This document shows positions 1 through 9,717 of a stretch of DNA of 53,421 nucleotides, piece after piece. Under the pieces are notes generated by a model that was given only the letters and a program-made list of their open reading frames with translations, was not told where the DNA came from and did not search any database. Position 1 is the first letter of the stretch. Each line of letters opens with the position of its first letter. This DNA is from Armatimonadota bacterium (lineage in GTDB: Bacteria > Armatimonadota > Zipacnadia > Zipacnadales > UBA11051): assembly GCA_013178155.1 (NCBI GenBank), contig JABLXH010000024.1, positions 1-53,421 on the forward strand. Direction: 5' to 3'. The position numbers and the translations under genes were made by a program.

Positions 1-2
1 TT

Positions 3-3000
3 GGTGCCGGGCTGGCGCAGGGCCCGCGGGTCTACAGCATCGAGTATGACCATGGGGCGAAGCGTCTGCTGGTGCGTTCACACTTCGGCCTGAGTCGCCA
101 GGTCAAGGGGCTGCCGGGCAAGGCCTGGTTTGCTTTCCTGCTCTATCGCCATGACGGCGTCTGGGGCCTGCGCTCGGCCGCGCAGCGTTTCTACGACTTC
201 TTCCCGACTGACTTCGCCAAGCGTGTGCCTTACGAGGGCTATCTGGGCTATGCGAGCCTGGAGACGGCCAACACGCGGACCGGGCCGTCTGCGTTCTACG
301 GGGTCCCGGCCCTGGGCGACTTCGGCCGCGGGTTCCGATGGTTCTGGCACCAGCATACGGCCTATTCCGCTCTTCGCTATGAGACCGATGACCGGACCCA
401 TCCTGACGATGGGACGGTGCGACAGTTGCTAGCCGAACTGGCTCAGGCCCAGGGTGATAAGCTTCCCTACCAGTGGAGTTCGGGCGTCTTTGATCTTCTC
501 GGACAGCGCCGCCGAGTGACCTGGGAAGAGCCGGCGTGGTCACTGCAACAGCGCCTCTACGAAGATGCCCGCGGACAGATCACGTGGGTAGGTGACAGCC
601 GCTATGAGGAGGCAACGCCGGGCCGAGAAGCCGGATGGCTACTGAACTTCCGGGTGACCGAGGACCCTGACATTTCTCCGGCTGTGCGGGACAGCCTCAT
701 GGCGGCTATCCGGCAGTGGGAACGCGATGTGCCCGACCGCGCGCCTTTCACCTGGTGCGTAAGCTGCGACGGCACGGGCTTTGTAGGGCGTGAGTTGGAC
801 TTCCGACCGGAGCACATCGCCAGCAGCGCGGCGCCGCTGACCTACGACGCTGCTAGCCGGAAGGTGGCCGTGGCCGATGTGACCTGGGAGTGGAACAGCA
901 AGGTCCTGGGGCCGCTGAGCGCCAGGCACCAGTTCCTGCTGCATCGGAACTTCGTTTGCGGCACGCCGTTTGTTGGGGCCAACAGCCCCTTCGTGGACAT
1001 CGGGCTCATCGAATGCCAGCACGGCGGCTATGGGATGGACGAGGCCACGGACCGGTACGTGAGAACCATTGGTTACCGGCGCATCTTCCGCTACTGGTTC
1101 TACCCTGCCAGCGGGGCAAAGCGCGATCAGAGCATCCACGACATGTTCCACCGTGGTCTGGTCTATGCCGTCTACCCCCACCTGGTGCCTGAACCGGAGG
1201 CCTACCGCCATCTGTACCAGGCTTTCGTCCCGGTCGTCGAGCAGCTCTCGGCGGCTGGGTGGCAACCAGTGACCATGGCCCGGACCGACGACCCGCGCTT
1301 GCGGTTGGAGCGCTACGGCACGGTGGAGACCGCCAATCTCGCCTTCGCCTGCCGCAACGCCGGAACGGAGCCGTTGCGGGCCAGGATACTGCTTGACCCC
1401 GCTCTGGGCCTGGATGCGGAGGGCAAGGACCTGATCGTGCGTGACTTGCTCTCGGGGCAGACCGTTACCCCCCTCGCTGAGCAGGGGCGGCTGGCTTTGC
1501 CGGTGGCCCTGCCGGCCGGGGAGTCCACGGTTTTCTCCGTCCTGCCGCGACGCAAACGCCTGCAGGCCGATCTGCTGCAGGCGGCCGACGCGGTACGCCA
1601 GGCGGCGCCCCTGGATACGACCGAGGAGGTCACCTACACCAGCAACCGGGCGGCACAGTTTGTGTCCGACGGGACACCCCCTCAGGCTCGCCCTGAACGT
1701 GTGCTGTGCGACGGATGGGTGGCCTACCAGGGCCTCATCTGGACGGCGGGGGAGCCAGTGGAGATCACGCTGGATCTGAACTCCCCCCATCGTCTCCAGG
1801 CGCTGCAGGTCCATTACGGGCGCGGAGAGGCCTATGGCGCTCCGGCCTGCGCCCTGGAAGGGCGCGACGCCGAGGGCAACTGGCACTCGCTGGCCGAACT
1901 CCCGGAGCCGCCGCCCGGCGAGGCCGACCCGGTCTCACGCGTGCGCCTCGAGACGCCAGAGGAGTACCAGTTCATCCGCCTGCGCTACCCCGCCCTCACC
2001 CGCAACCTGTGGCTGCAGGAGATCGTTATCCACGGCCAGGACGGAGCGATGTTGCGGGCCGCGGAGCGCTTTGAGGTATTGGCCGCGAATCCCAACCCCG
2101 ATGACTTCGGCGTGGTCAGCCAGTTGGCACTGGCACTGCGCGTGCGGCGGATGCTGGGCCACGACCGGACGCTACAGGAGCGAGCGCTGCAGGCCCTGAC
2201 GGCCTTCTGCTCCCTGGCCTCCGGCGTGGAAGTCACGGTGCAGGTGCCCGAGGTCATGCCGGCTGACGTTGCCACGCCTGCCTGGCTGGTGGTCAGCAAC
2301 CGCAGCCACGAGGCTTTCCGCGAGGGCAGCATCAAACTGCGCTTGCCGCCGGGATGGCGGGCGGCTCCCAGCAAGTTCGACCTCACGGTCTATGCCGGCA
2401 AGACCGTCAAGCAGCCCCTGGATCTGTTCGCGCCGCCCGGACCGGCGCAGTTGTCGCTGCTGGTGACCGGCGTTGTGGGGGCCAATCCTCTCTTTCTGAA
2501 CACCGGGCAGGCGGTGGTCGCCGAGCGCCCGCTGTCGCTGGTTACCGTCAGCCCCTTTGCTCCTCTGACGCAGGGCGCGGTCGAACTGCGGGTGGGCCTG
2601 CACTCCCGGGCCGTGGTCCCCGTGGCCGCCGAGGTTACGCTCCAGTCGCCGGAGGGCCAGCCGCTGGGAGAGCCGCAGGCCGTTACCCTTGCGCCCGAGG
2701 CGACCACCGTGGCGGTACTGCCATATACGCCAGCGGGGCCCGGCAGAGTCGCCCTCGCCGTGCGCGTGCGCTATGCGGAGACCGAGGCGGTCTTCCCGTT
2801 TGACGTCCACTTCACGGCGCGGCACGGGCTCTGTGCCCGTACCCAGGTGCCGCCACGGGTGGATGGCGACCTGGGCGACGCGGGTTGGCAGATGGCCCCC
2901 GAGCTTACCGGCCTGGTGCTGGCCGATGGCCGCCCCGCCACCGAGGCTACCAGCACGCGGTTGCTTTGGGACCAGGAGAAGCTCTACGTCGCCATCCGAT

Positions 3001-3389
3001 GCAGCGAGAGCGCCATGGAGGGGCTGCAAGGCAGTATCATCGGTCGCGATGCGCCGGTGTGGCAAGGCGACGACGTGGCCCTGGTGCTGAACTGCGGCGG
3101 CACGTCGTTCAAGCTGGAGACAGGACCCAGCGGCGCCTTCTTCGATGCCCGCGAGGGCGAGGCGAACTGGAACGGTGACTGGCAGGTGAAGACCTCGCGC
3201 AGCGCCCAGGGATGGACGGTGGAGGCCTCGGTATCCTGGTCATCTCTGGACTGGGAGCCCCGCCCGGGCCTGGCGCTCGGGGTAAACGTGTGCCGGCAGG
3301 AGAAGCCCCACGGCGAGGTGAGTTACTGGATCCCTGGCAACCTCAACGACGGCTGGAGTGTGGGGGCGGTGGTGCTTAGTGGCAGCTAG
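3..3389 (+). CDS. Glycosidase-like protein with discoidin-like and CBM9-like modules (5' partial)
   Basis: The reading frame is open to the left edge, so the N-terminus is missing; an internal GTG at 72 is not needed as a start. The first 1.4 kb resembles the C-terminal part of a TIM-barrel glycosidase (aromatic-rich segments such as FYDFFPTDFAKR and RWFWHQH), but I cannot name the family or its catalytic residues. About 1620-2040 encodes a discoidin (F5/8 type C)-like module (ITLDLNSPHRLQALQVHYG, then FIRLRYP). About 2230-2800 holds beta-sandwich linkers of the NEW3 kind. About 2820-3380 is a CBM9-like domain (VDGDLGDAGWQMAP, LLWDQEKLYVAIRC, VWQGDDVALVLN). The role is inferred to be extracellular or periplasmic glycan breakdown. 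It overlaps the next gene by a few bases, which suggests one transcript. Confidence 0.75.
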   Translation, partial: GAGLAQGPRVYSIEYDHGAKRLLVRSHFGLSRQVKGLPGKAWFAFLLYRHDGVWGLRSAAQRFYDFFPTDFAKRVPYEGYLGYASLETANTRTGPSAFYGVPALGDFGRGFRWFWHQHTAYSALRYETDDRTHPDDGTVRQLLAELAQAQGDKLPYQWSSGVFDLLGQRRRVTWEEPAWSLQQRLYEDARGQITWVGDSRYEEATPGREAGWLLNFRVTEDPDISPAVRDSLMAAIRQWERDVPDRAPFTWCVSCDGTGFVGRELDFRPEHIASSAAPLTYDAASRKVAVADVTWEWNSKVLGPLSARHQFLLHRNFVCGTPFVGANSPFVDIGLIECQHGGYGMDEATDRYVRTIGYRRIFRYWFYPASGAKRDQSIHDMFHRGLVYAVYPHLVPEPEAYRHLYQAFVPVVEQLSAAGWQPVTMARTDDPRLRLERYGTVETANLAFACRNAGTEPLRARILLDPALGLDAEGKDLIVRDLLSGQTVTPLAEQGRLALPVALPAGESTVFSVLPRRKRLQADLLQAADAVRQAAPLDTTEEVTYTSNRAAQFVSDGTPPQARPERVLCDGWVAYQGLIWTAGEPVEITLDLNSPHRLQALQVHYGRGEAYGAPACALEGRDAEGNWHSLAELPEPPPGEADPVSRVRLETPEEYQFIRLRYPALTRNLWLQEIVIHGQDGAMLRAAERFEVLAANPNPDDFGVVSQLALALRVRRMLGHDRTLQERALQALTAFCSLASGVEVTVQVPEVMPADVATPAWLVVSNRSHEAFREGSIKLRLPPGWRAAPSKFDLTVYAGKTVKQPLDLFAPPGPAQLSLLVTGVVGANPLFLNTGQAVVAERPLSLVTVSPFAPLTQGAVELRVGLHSRAVVPVAAEVTLQSPEGQPLGEPQAVTLAPEATTVAVLPYTPAGPGRVALAVRVRYAETEAVFPFDVHFTARHGLCARTQVPPRVDGDLGDAGWQMAPELTGLVLADGRPATEATSTRLLWDQEKLYVAIRCSESAMEGLQGSIIGRDAPVWQGDDVALVLNCGGTSFKLETGPSGAFFDAREGEANWNGDWQVKTSRSAQGWTVEASVSWSSLDWEPRPGLALGVNVCRQEKPHGEVSYWIPGNLNDGWSVGAVVLSGS

Positions 3390-6300
3390 CGCCCACCGTG
3401 TGTTGCTGGCTCTGATGGCGCTTGTGATGGCCACCGCAGGCGCCGGCGCGGACAGCGGTGACCCGCTGGTGTGGGTCGTTGCCGACCACCTGGCCGACCT
3501 GCCGCCCATACTCCGCAGCATGCGACTGCCGGTGGCTCTCGTGAGTACCATCGGCGAGTTACCTCGCGGCGCTGCGACTGTGCTGGTGCTCGCCGATACC
3601 TACCCCACGCCCCGCCGGCTTACCCTCGCCGACACAGCGCGGCTGCGGTCGCTGGCAGACGATGGAGCGCGGATCTACCTGGAGTTCGTGCAGCCGGAGG
3701 GCGGTGGCTCGTGCTTCGGCGTGCCGGTTGATACCACACCCGGCCGCCCGCTCTATGAGCGTCTGGTGGTGTGTGCGGCCATGGGCACGCTGCAGCCCGA
3801 GGACCTGCTGGAGGAGCACGATGGCGCCAGTCTGGCCATCGGGCTATTGCCGCCGGATAGCCAGGTGCTCCTGGAGTATGACCGGTGCCTGGGTACCTAC
3901 CGGCGACAGCCCTGGCCGGAGAATGGCATCTTCGCGGTTACGGTGGATCTCGGTGACCGCCTTGGCCTGGAGCAGTGCTCCCAGCGGTATGGCGCGGGAC
4001 AGCCCAACTATCGCCCCGAAAGCGTGGAGCTCTGGCTGTCCGACGACGACAGGCAGTACCGCTTTGCCGGCCGGGTCGCCGAAGTGGCCGAGACCGTGCA
4101 GTTCAAACTGGGGGGCGAGAGCGCCCGATATGTCCGACTGGTGGCCCGCAAGCTGCGGCGCAGCGCGGTGACCGACTTCCTCTTTATGGGCGAGTTGGAG
4201 GTGCGAGACACAAGCGGGCGCAACGCCGCTCTGGGCCGACCCTATCGTCTGGAGTCCCCTCACCCACAGGCGGGTGGCGGCTACGCCGATGACGGCCGCA
4301 AGCTGACCGATGGGGTCGTAGAAGGGCTCTACACGGACCATCGGTCGGTCGGTTGGGGCACACCGCTGCCCCGTCCTGCCACGACGGCGCCGGCTCTGGT
4401 GGCCGTGCCTGTAGGGCGCGGCGAGGTGTTGCTCAGCGCCGGCAGGCTCAGTGACTTCCGCCTGCGGAACTTCCGGCTGACGGAGCGGTGGGAGGAGCTG
4501 TGGCGTCAGATCGTGCTGCGGCTCCTGCCCCCGGAGGCGCGAATGGCTGTTGGCGGGCGGTATGTTGCCCTGCAGGCACACACGGAGCCACGGGACTGGG
4601 TGGAGCCGGGCACGCCAGTGCGTCTGGTCGTGCAGGCTCCGCCAACGGCAGAAGTCGTGGCCCGGCGCACCGGTGGGGAAGCGATCGCCCTGGTGGACCT
4701 CGGGGATGGCCGCTGGGAAGCCGAATTGCAGCCGGAAGCCGGCCAGCACCGCTACCTGGTGACAGCGCAGACTGAAGCCGGACAGGCCCGGGTGGTGGTC
4801 GCGCTGGAAGCAAGCCCACGGCGCACGCGGTACCGGGAGGCGCTGGACCGCAACATCCGCTGGTTCCTCCGGTCCGGTGTCTTGCCCCGCGCTGACGGGA
4901 GCGAAGGAGTCTACTCGCAGGTCTGCCTGGCGTGGCTGGACAGCCAACCACCCGGCTATGACTGGCTCGGGTCACCCTTCCGGACCGACTGCAATGCCAT
5001 GACCCTGGAGGCTTTCTACCTGTACGGTCTGCTCACTGGTGACACCCGGTACCGGCAGATGGCCTGCAGGATCGCCGATACCGTGGTGGCGCACCAGTTC
5101 CAGGATGCCAGCCGGGCCTCGCTGGGGGGATTCCCCTGGCTGTATGAGAGCTGTGATGTCATCTACTTCTGGGACGACAACTGCCGCATCAGCACGGCCC
5201 TGACCTGGCTGTACCACTGGACCGACGACGAACGGTACCTGCGCAGCGCTGGCCTGTGCGCCGAGTTGTTCCGGCAGGTGGCCCGCGACGATGGATGCGT
5301 CCACCGCCATGCCATCACCCGCGAAGACCTGGACGCCCTGGGGCGTGAAGCCTACCGGGAAGGTGCCCAGGGCGTGGATGCGGACTTCCGACTGATGCAT
5401 TGGTGGACCCTGGCGGCCGCCACCGGTGACCCGATCTACAGGGCACTGGCGGAGACCGTCGGGGACGTGTGGGGAGCGGAAGCAGGCTGGCAGGGGCTGC
5501 CATATCTGGCGCGGTACACCGACGATGCGGATGCCCGTCAGCGCCTGCATGAACTGGCCACGGCCTACTTGCGCAGCCCGGCCGTGCAGCGCTATGGCGC
5601 GCCGACGGTGGGTGGTGGCGGCTATGAGCTGGCCTACGAGGGAGACTGCGGCATTGCCACCGCGGACGGGGAACCCCTGACGGACCAGCTTTACAGCACG
5701 TCTTGGCTCTTCCTGTGGATGCTTCGGGCCTGGCGGGCCACGAGCGATGGGGCCTGCCGACAGGCCTGTGAGAGCCTGGGGGACTACCTGGTGCGCATCC
5801 AGGTGACCAGCCCTGACCGCCGGCTCGATGGCTGCTGGATGCGGGGCTTTGACGCCGAGCACTGGGAGTACTACGGCGCTCCCTACGACCCTGCCTATGG
5901 ACCGTACTCGGCCTATACCGGCTGGATGAACGCCATCATCGCCCAGGCACTGGCGTGGTACCTGCTCGATGAGGACCCATTCGTGCTCCTGGCGAAGGCG
6001 CCTAAGGGGGCATCGCTGGTGCGGGAACTGCGCGCCCTGAACCCGAAACTCATCTCCGACGGGCCCAATCTGGCGCTCGGCTGCCCCTATACACTGAGCG
6101 AGCCGGCGAACCCGGACTATGCCGACGACGGCGGGAAGCTCACGGACGGAGTGATTGACGGGGGGTACGCTGACCATCGCTCGGTGGGCTGGTCACTCCC
6201 GGCGGTCGGTGACTCCCTGACGGTCAGCATGGAGCTGGACCTGGGCCAGGAGCGCCCGGTGCGACTGATCACCCAGCAGTATGGTGCGGGACGGGGTACC

Positions 6301-6513
6301 TACAACCCGGACGAGGTGCAGGTCCTCGGCAGCGCGGACGGACGGCAGTTCGTGGAGTTGGGGTCGCGGCGCTTTGGCACCCACGGCGCCGGGCTCCTGT
6401 GGCTGCCGTTGCCGCAGGCCGACCGCGTACGGTACCTGCGGTTCCGGTTCAGCAAGCAACGCCGCGACGACGTGACCGATTTCCTCTTTGTCGGTGAGAC
6501 CAAAGCTTTCTGA
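3379..6513 (+). CDS. Secreted alpha/alpha-barrel protein with amidotransferase-like and discoidin-like modules
   Basis: I prefer the GTG at 3379 because it places a clean signal peptide at the N-terminus (VLLALMALVMATAGAGA, then DS); a GTG at 3358 in the same frame is the alternative. Product about 1044 aa. Residues 25-175 look like a class-I glutamine-amidotransferase-like fold without an evident catalytic triad, and this fold seems to resume near residue 335 (PALVAVPVGRGEVLLSAG). A discoidin-like segment lies between (about 180-325). Residues 480-870 form a helix-rich region typical of (alpha/alpha)6-barrel glycosidases or lyases (NIRWFLRSGVLPR, LTGDTRYRQMA). Residues 890-1044 form a second discoidin-like domain (YADDGGKLTDGV, DHRSVGW, VTDFLFVGE). 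The substrate cannot be read from the sequence. It is likely an exported glycan-degrading enzyme cotranscribed with its neighbours. Confidence 0.75.
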   Translation: MAASAHRVLLALMALVMATAGAGADSGDPLVWVVADHLADLPPILRSMRLPVALVSTIGELPRGAATVLVLADTYPTPRRLTLADTARLRSLADDGARIYLEFVQPEGGGSCFGVPVDTTPGRPLYERLVVCAAMGTLQPEDLLEEHDGASLAIGLLPPDSQVLLEYDRCLGTYRRQPWPENGIFAVTVDLGDRLGLEQCSQRYGAGQPNYRPESVELWLSDDDRQYRFAGRVAEVAETVQFKLGGESARYVRLVARKLRRSAVTDFLFMGELEVRDTSGRNAALGRPYRLESPHPQAGGGYADDGRKLTDGVVEGLYTDHRSVGWGTPLPRPATTAPALVAVPVGRGEVLLSAGRLSDFRLRNFRLTERWEELWRQIVLRLLPPEARMAVGGRYVALQAHTEPRDWVEPGTPVRLVVQAPPTAEVVARRTGGEAIALVDLGDGRWEAELQPEAGQHRYLVTAQTEAGQARVVVALEASPRRTRYREALDRNIRWFLRSGVLPRADGSEGVYSQVCLAWLDSQPPGYDWLGSPFRTDCNAMTLEAFYLYGLLTGDTRYRQMACRIADTVVAHQFQDASRASLGGFPWLYESCDVIYFWDDNCRISTALTWLYHWTDDERYLRSAGLCAELFRQVARDDGCVHRHAITREDLDALGREAYREGAQGVDADFRLMHWWTLAAATGDPIYRALAETVGDVWGAEAGWQGLPYLARYTDDADARQRLHELATAYLRSPAVQRYGAPTVGGGGYELAYEGDCGIATADGEPLTDQLYSTSWLFLWMLRAWRATSDGACRQACESLGDYLVRIQVTSPDRRLDGCWMRGFDAEHWEYYGAPYDPAYGPYSAYTGWMNAIIAQALAWYLLDEDPFVLLAKAPKGASLVRELRALNPKLISDGPNLALGCPYTLSEPANPDYADDGGKLTDGVIDGGYADHRSVGWSLPAVGDSLTVSMELDLGQERPVRLITQQYGAGRGTYNPDEVQVLGSADGRQFVELGSRRFGTHGAGLLWLPLPQADRVRYLRFRFSKQRRDDVTDFLFVGETKAF

Positions 6514-6531
6514 AGCGGAGAGGCGGAGGCT

Positions 6532-7980
6532 GTGGACGGGCTCTTTGGCGAGTTCGATAGTCCCTTTCGCCAGTCGCTGCGGCGAAGACTGCAGACACGC
6601 GCGTGGCGGGAGACGCTCGCAGCGGGCCAGGTCGAGCTGGCCCGCCGCCGCATACTGACGCCACCGCCGACCGAGAATGTCTTCGCCCTGCCGGTCGAGC
6701 AACTCGTGACGCTCAATGGTGGCCGAGTGCAGGCCATGATCGCGAACGGGGAGCGGGACGAGGAGCGGCTGCTAGCGGCGCTGGGGACCTGGCCCGACCA
6801 TTGGCCTGATGAGGTGCCGGTGCGTCTCTCCTTCCTGGGCCTGAACCTGGGCTTTGCCTGCGACATGCAGCCGCGCTGTGTCTACTGCAATCAGCAGCCG
6901 GTGCAGGAGTCTATGACGGCGGCCCGGTGGAAGGCCCTCCTGCGGGACCTGCGGCCGTGCGAGGGCAAGGGCACGTATGTGTACCTCACCGGCGGCGAAC
7001 CGCTGATTCTGGGAGAGGCGCTCTGGGGGCCACGGGGGCTCATCCGGACCGCCACAAGAGCCGGGGCAGCGTGCAACCTGAACACGAACGCCCTGCAACT
7101 CACGCCACGGGCCGCTCTGGGGCTGGTCAGCGCCGGTCTGGGCCGCATCCACATCTCGCTGGACTCTCACCGCCCGGAGGTGCAGGATGCCATCCACCGC
7201 AAGCGCGGACGCTGGCGACAGGTGCTTCGCGGTCTTGGCAACCTGCTCATGGCGCGGAGCCTCCTGGGTGTCAGCCACCCCATCGTCCACCTTAACTGCG
7301 TGTTGACGAAGCTCAATGCCTGGGATTTCCCGGACTTCCTGCGCTTCGTTCTCGGGATGAAGCCTCTGGTCGCGGGTGCGGTCAGTCGCGACCTGGACCT
7401 GCACCTGATACCCGTGGGCGGAGAGCGTAACCGCGACCTGCGCTTGACGGCGCGCGAGTACGAACGCTTCTTCACCGAGACCTGGGACGCGGCCGACGCG
7501 GTGTGGCAGGAGTATCAGGTCAGGCAGGGGGTCCCCGAGGAGCAGCGGGGCCGGTTGCACGAGAAAGTGCCCTTCATGAGCCCCTACCACCGGGTCCAGC
7601 AGAGAGGGGACCTGCGCCAGTGGGCGGAGCGGGCCGGGGCCGGGCGACCGGGCGATCTCGCCCTGACCCAGCGCTGCTATGTGGCCCCGACCCAGGGGTT
7701 CGTGCTCCCGGATGGCAGCCAGTATTGGTGCGGCGGGCACACGGTATCTCGTCCGGCGCCGGTGGGCCACGTCTTCCAGGCGTCAGTCGAGGCTAATATC
7801 CGCCACTCGATGCCCCAGCTACGAAGTCTGCCGGGGCCCCAGTGCGCTAACTGCCCCGGGGCGACCCAGGCCATCAACCAGACGGTCGAGGCAAGGCTGA
7901 GGCAGACCATCCAGGAATGGCTGCATCCCCCGCAGTCAGCCGGCGACGCTCCTTTGACCCCTGATCGGCTCTTCGAGTAG
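6532..7980 (+). CDS. Radical SAM protein with SPASM-like C-terminal cysteines
   Basis: The 482-aa product has a radical SAM core, with cluster cysteines at 110, 116 and 119 (CDMQPRCVYC), TGGEP at 153-157, and IHISLDSHRPEVQDAIH as the later strand typical of SPASM-type enzymes. The spacing CX5CX2C differs from the usual CX3CX2C. Four further cysteines at about 382, 400, 438 and 441 (LTQRCY, QYWCGG, QCANCPG) suggest an auxiliary Fe-S cluster of the SPASM/twitch type. Such proteins usually modify peptides or act as anaerobic sulfatase-maturing-like enzymes, but there is no peptide substrate or sulfatase next to it. The GTG start follows GAGAGGCGGAGG, 18 bases after the upstream stop. The function is not assigned. 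Confidence 0.85.
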   Translation: MDGLFGEFDSPFRQSLRRRLQTRAWRETLAAGQVELARRRILTPPPTENVFALPVEQLVTLNGGRVQAMIANGERDEERLLAALGTWPDHWPDEVPVRLSFLGLNLGFACDMQPRCVYCNQQPVQESMTAARWKALLRDLRPCEGKGTYVYLTGGEPLILGEALWGPRGLIRTATRAGAACNLNTNALQLTPRAALGLVSAGLGRIHISLDSHRPEVQDAIHRKRGRWRQVLRGLGNLLMARSLLGVSHPIVHLNCVLTKLNAWDFPDFLRFVLGMKPLVAGAVSRDLDLHLIPVGGERNRDLRLTAREYERFFTETWDAADAVWQEYQVRQGVPEEQRGRLHEKVPFMSPYHRVQQRGDLRQWAERAGAGRPGDLALTQRCYVAPTQGFVLPDGSQYWCGGHTVSRPAPVGHVFQASVEANIRHSMPQLRSLPGPQCANCPGATQAINQTVEARLRQTIQEWLHPPQSAGDAPLTPDRLFE

Positions 7981-8071
7981 CCCCCTGTGCCAGCGCTGCT
8001 GGCCGCTCCAGGCAGGTCTCAGGGCCGCGAAGGCGAATCTGCGCCCGAAAGGCGGACCGAGGAGGCCCGGC

Positions 8072-9691
8072 ATGCCAGACCTGCCCCGCGTGCAGTACGA
8101 CCACTACTACGACCACGCCGAGCTATCCGCACACCTGCAAGCGCTGGCCGAGGCAGCACCCGGCCGCGTGCAACTGCATGCGCTCTACACGACCCCCGAG
8201 GGGCGCGAGGAGTGGCTGGTGGAGGTCACAGACTTCAGCTCACTGCGCAGCGACGGCCGACCCGCCTACCTCGTACACGCCAACCTGCATGCCCCTGAAG
8301 TCTCTGGCACCACGGCCTCCCTGCGGCTCATCGAGCGGCTTCTCACTGACCCGAGTCTGGACGATCTGCTACGGGATATGGTCTTCTATGTCATCCCTCG
8401 TGTCAACCCGGATGGCGCCGAGTACGCGCTCAAGACCAGTGGTCCGATCCGCAGCAAGTTTGAGATTCGCCCCTGTCGCAACGGTTTGGTGCCGCAGGAT
8501 GTCAACGGCGATGGCATGATCCTTAGCATGCGCTGGCAAGACCCCTTTGGCCCCTATGTGGCCGACGACACGGACCCGCGCTTGCTGCGCAGCCGCGAGC
8601 CCACGGATGAAGGCCCCTTCTATCAGATGACGACCGAAGGCGTACTGCTGGACTACGATGGCGGCCCCATCCAGCAGGCAGTGCGTGGCTTTGACTTCAA
8701 CCGCAACTGGGGCAGTAACTGGCAGCCTGAGCACATCCAGTGGGGCGCCGGGGACCACCCCTTCTCGCAACCTGAGATGAAGGCCGTAGCCGACTGGGTC
8801 TATACGCACCCCAACATCATGGGGATGCTGGGGTTTCATAACGGAAGCAATGCGGTCCTGCGGCCTTCGGCCACGGTGGCTGACGAGGAGTTGCGCCCGG
8901 CCGACCTGAAGGTGATGAAGCGGCTCTGCGCCGAGGGGTCAGTGCTGACCCGGTTCCCTTCCCGGGCGGTGCGTATGTACAAGGCCGACAACGCCCCCCC
9001 GCTGTCGCTGCAGGGCCATTTCACTGACTGGGGCTATTTCGGACTGGGTCTGTTCGTGTTTGAGATCGAGTTGGGCAATAGCTACAACGCGGCCGGGGTG
9101 ACTACCGAGGAGTTCTTCGCTGCGGACGAGGAGACCCGGGAAGTGGAGTTCCGTCGCCGGGTTCTGCGCTTCCTCGACCAGCGGCCGGGGAAAGCGGCCT
9201 TCGTGGACTGGCGCCCTTGTGACCACCCGCAGCTTGGGCGAGTGGAGATCGGGGGCCTCAGAACCGTTGACTACTGCTGCCCGCCTCCAGAATCCATGGA
9301 GCAGATCGGCAGCAACTGCACCGACTTCATCGTCAGCCACGCCCGCCATCGTCCCCGCCTGGTGCTGGACAAGGTTCGGGCCGAGCACATCGCCGGCGGC
9401 GTCTACCGGTTGCGCGCCACCGTGGGCAACAGCGGTCTGCTGCCGACCCATATCACCGAGCAGGCCCTCAGCCTGGCCCACCGCCCGCCGGTCACCGTGC
9501 GTGTCCTGCCGGACGAAGGCGTGCGCGTGGTGTCCCGGGGCGCGCTGGTGGAGATTGACAGCCTGCCGGCGCTAACCGGTTCGCGGGACCTGGAATGGTT
9601 CGTCCACCGCGAGGCAGCCGCAGGGGTGGTGGAGATCGTGGCCCAGCACCCGAAGGCGGGGACAGCCAGAGCCCGGGTGCAGTTGGCCTGA
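8072..9691 (+). CDS. Zinc carboxypeptidase, peptidase M14 family
   Basis: The 539-aa product is a metallocarboxypeptidase. The zinc motif HxxE is at H73-A-P-E76, followed by the family's NPDG strand (VIPRVNPDGAEYAL). The third zinc ligand is probably H256 (GMLGFHNGSN), and the general base is E331 or E333 (FVFEIELGNSY), all in the order expected for M14. Residues from about 430 on form an added beta-sandwich-like region beyond the catalytic domain. No signal peptide is visible at this ATG, which is preceded by GAGGAGG. It probably removes C-terminal residues from peptides or cell-wall peptides. It lies between the radical SAM gene and the mannosidase on the same strand, with a short gap to the latter. 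Confidence 0.88.
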   Translation: MPDLPRVQYDHYYDHAELSAHLQALAEAAPGRVQLHALYTTPEGREEWLVEVTDFSSLRSDGRPAYLVHANLHAPEVSGTTASLRLIERLLTDPSLDDLLRDMVFYVIPRVNPDGAEYALKTSGPIRSKFEIRPCRNGLVPQDVNGDGMILSMRWQDPFGPYVADDTDPRLLRSREPTDEGPFYQMTTEGVLLDYDGGPIQQAVRGFDFNRNWGSNWQPEHIQWGAGDHPFSQPEMKAVADWVYTHPNIMGMLGFHNGSNAVLRPSATVADEELRPADLKVMKRLCAEGSVLTRFPSRAVRMYKADNAPPLSLQGHFTDWGYFGLGLFVFEIELGNSYNAAGVTTEEFFAADEETREVEFRRRVLRFLDQRPGKAAFVDWRPCDHPQLGRVEIGGLRTVDYCCPPPESMEQIGSNCTDFIVSHARHRPRLVLDKVRAEHIAGGVYRLRATVGNSGLLPTHITEQALSLAHRPPVTVRVLPDEGVRVVSRGALVEIDSLPALTGSRDLEWFVHREAAAGVVEIVAQHPKAGTARARVQLA

Positions 9692-9717
9692 CGGCCGCCA
9701 GCCGAGGAGACTTGCGC

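Noticed and set aside
4972-6177. 401-aa open frame on the - strand
   Set aside because: Antisense to the secreted alpha/alpha-barrel gene; no domain or ribosome site.
9595-9717. Upstream GTG start of the GH38 gene
   Set aside because: It would overlap the M14 peptidase gene and add an Arg/Gly low-complexity leader; the ATG at 9718 has a GAGGAG site.
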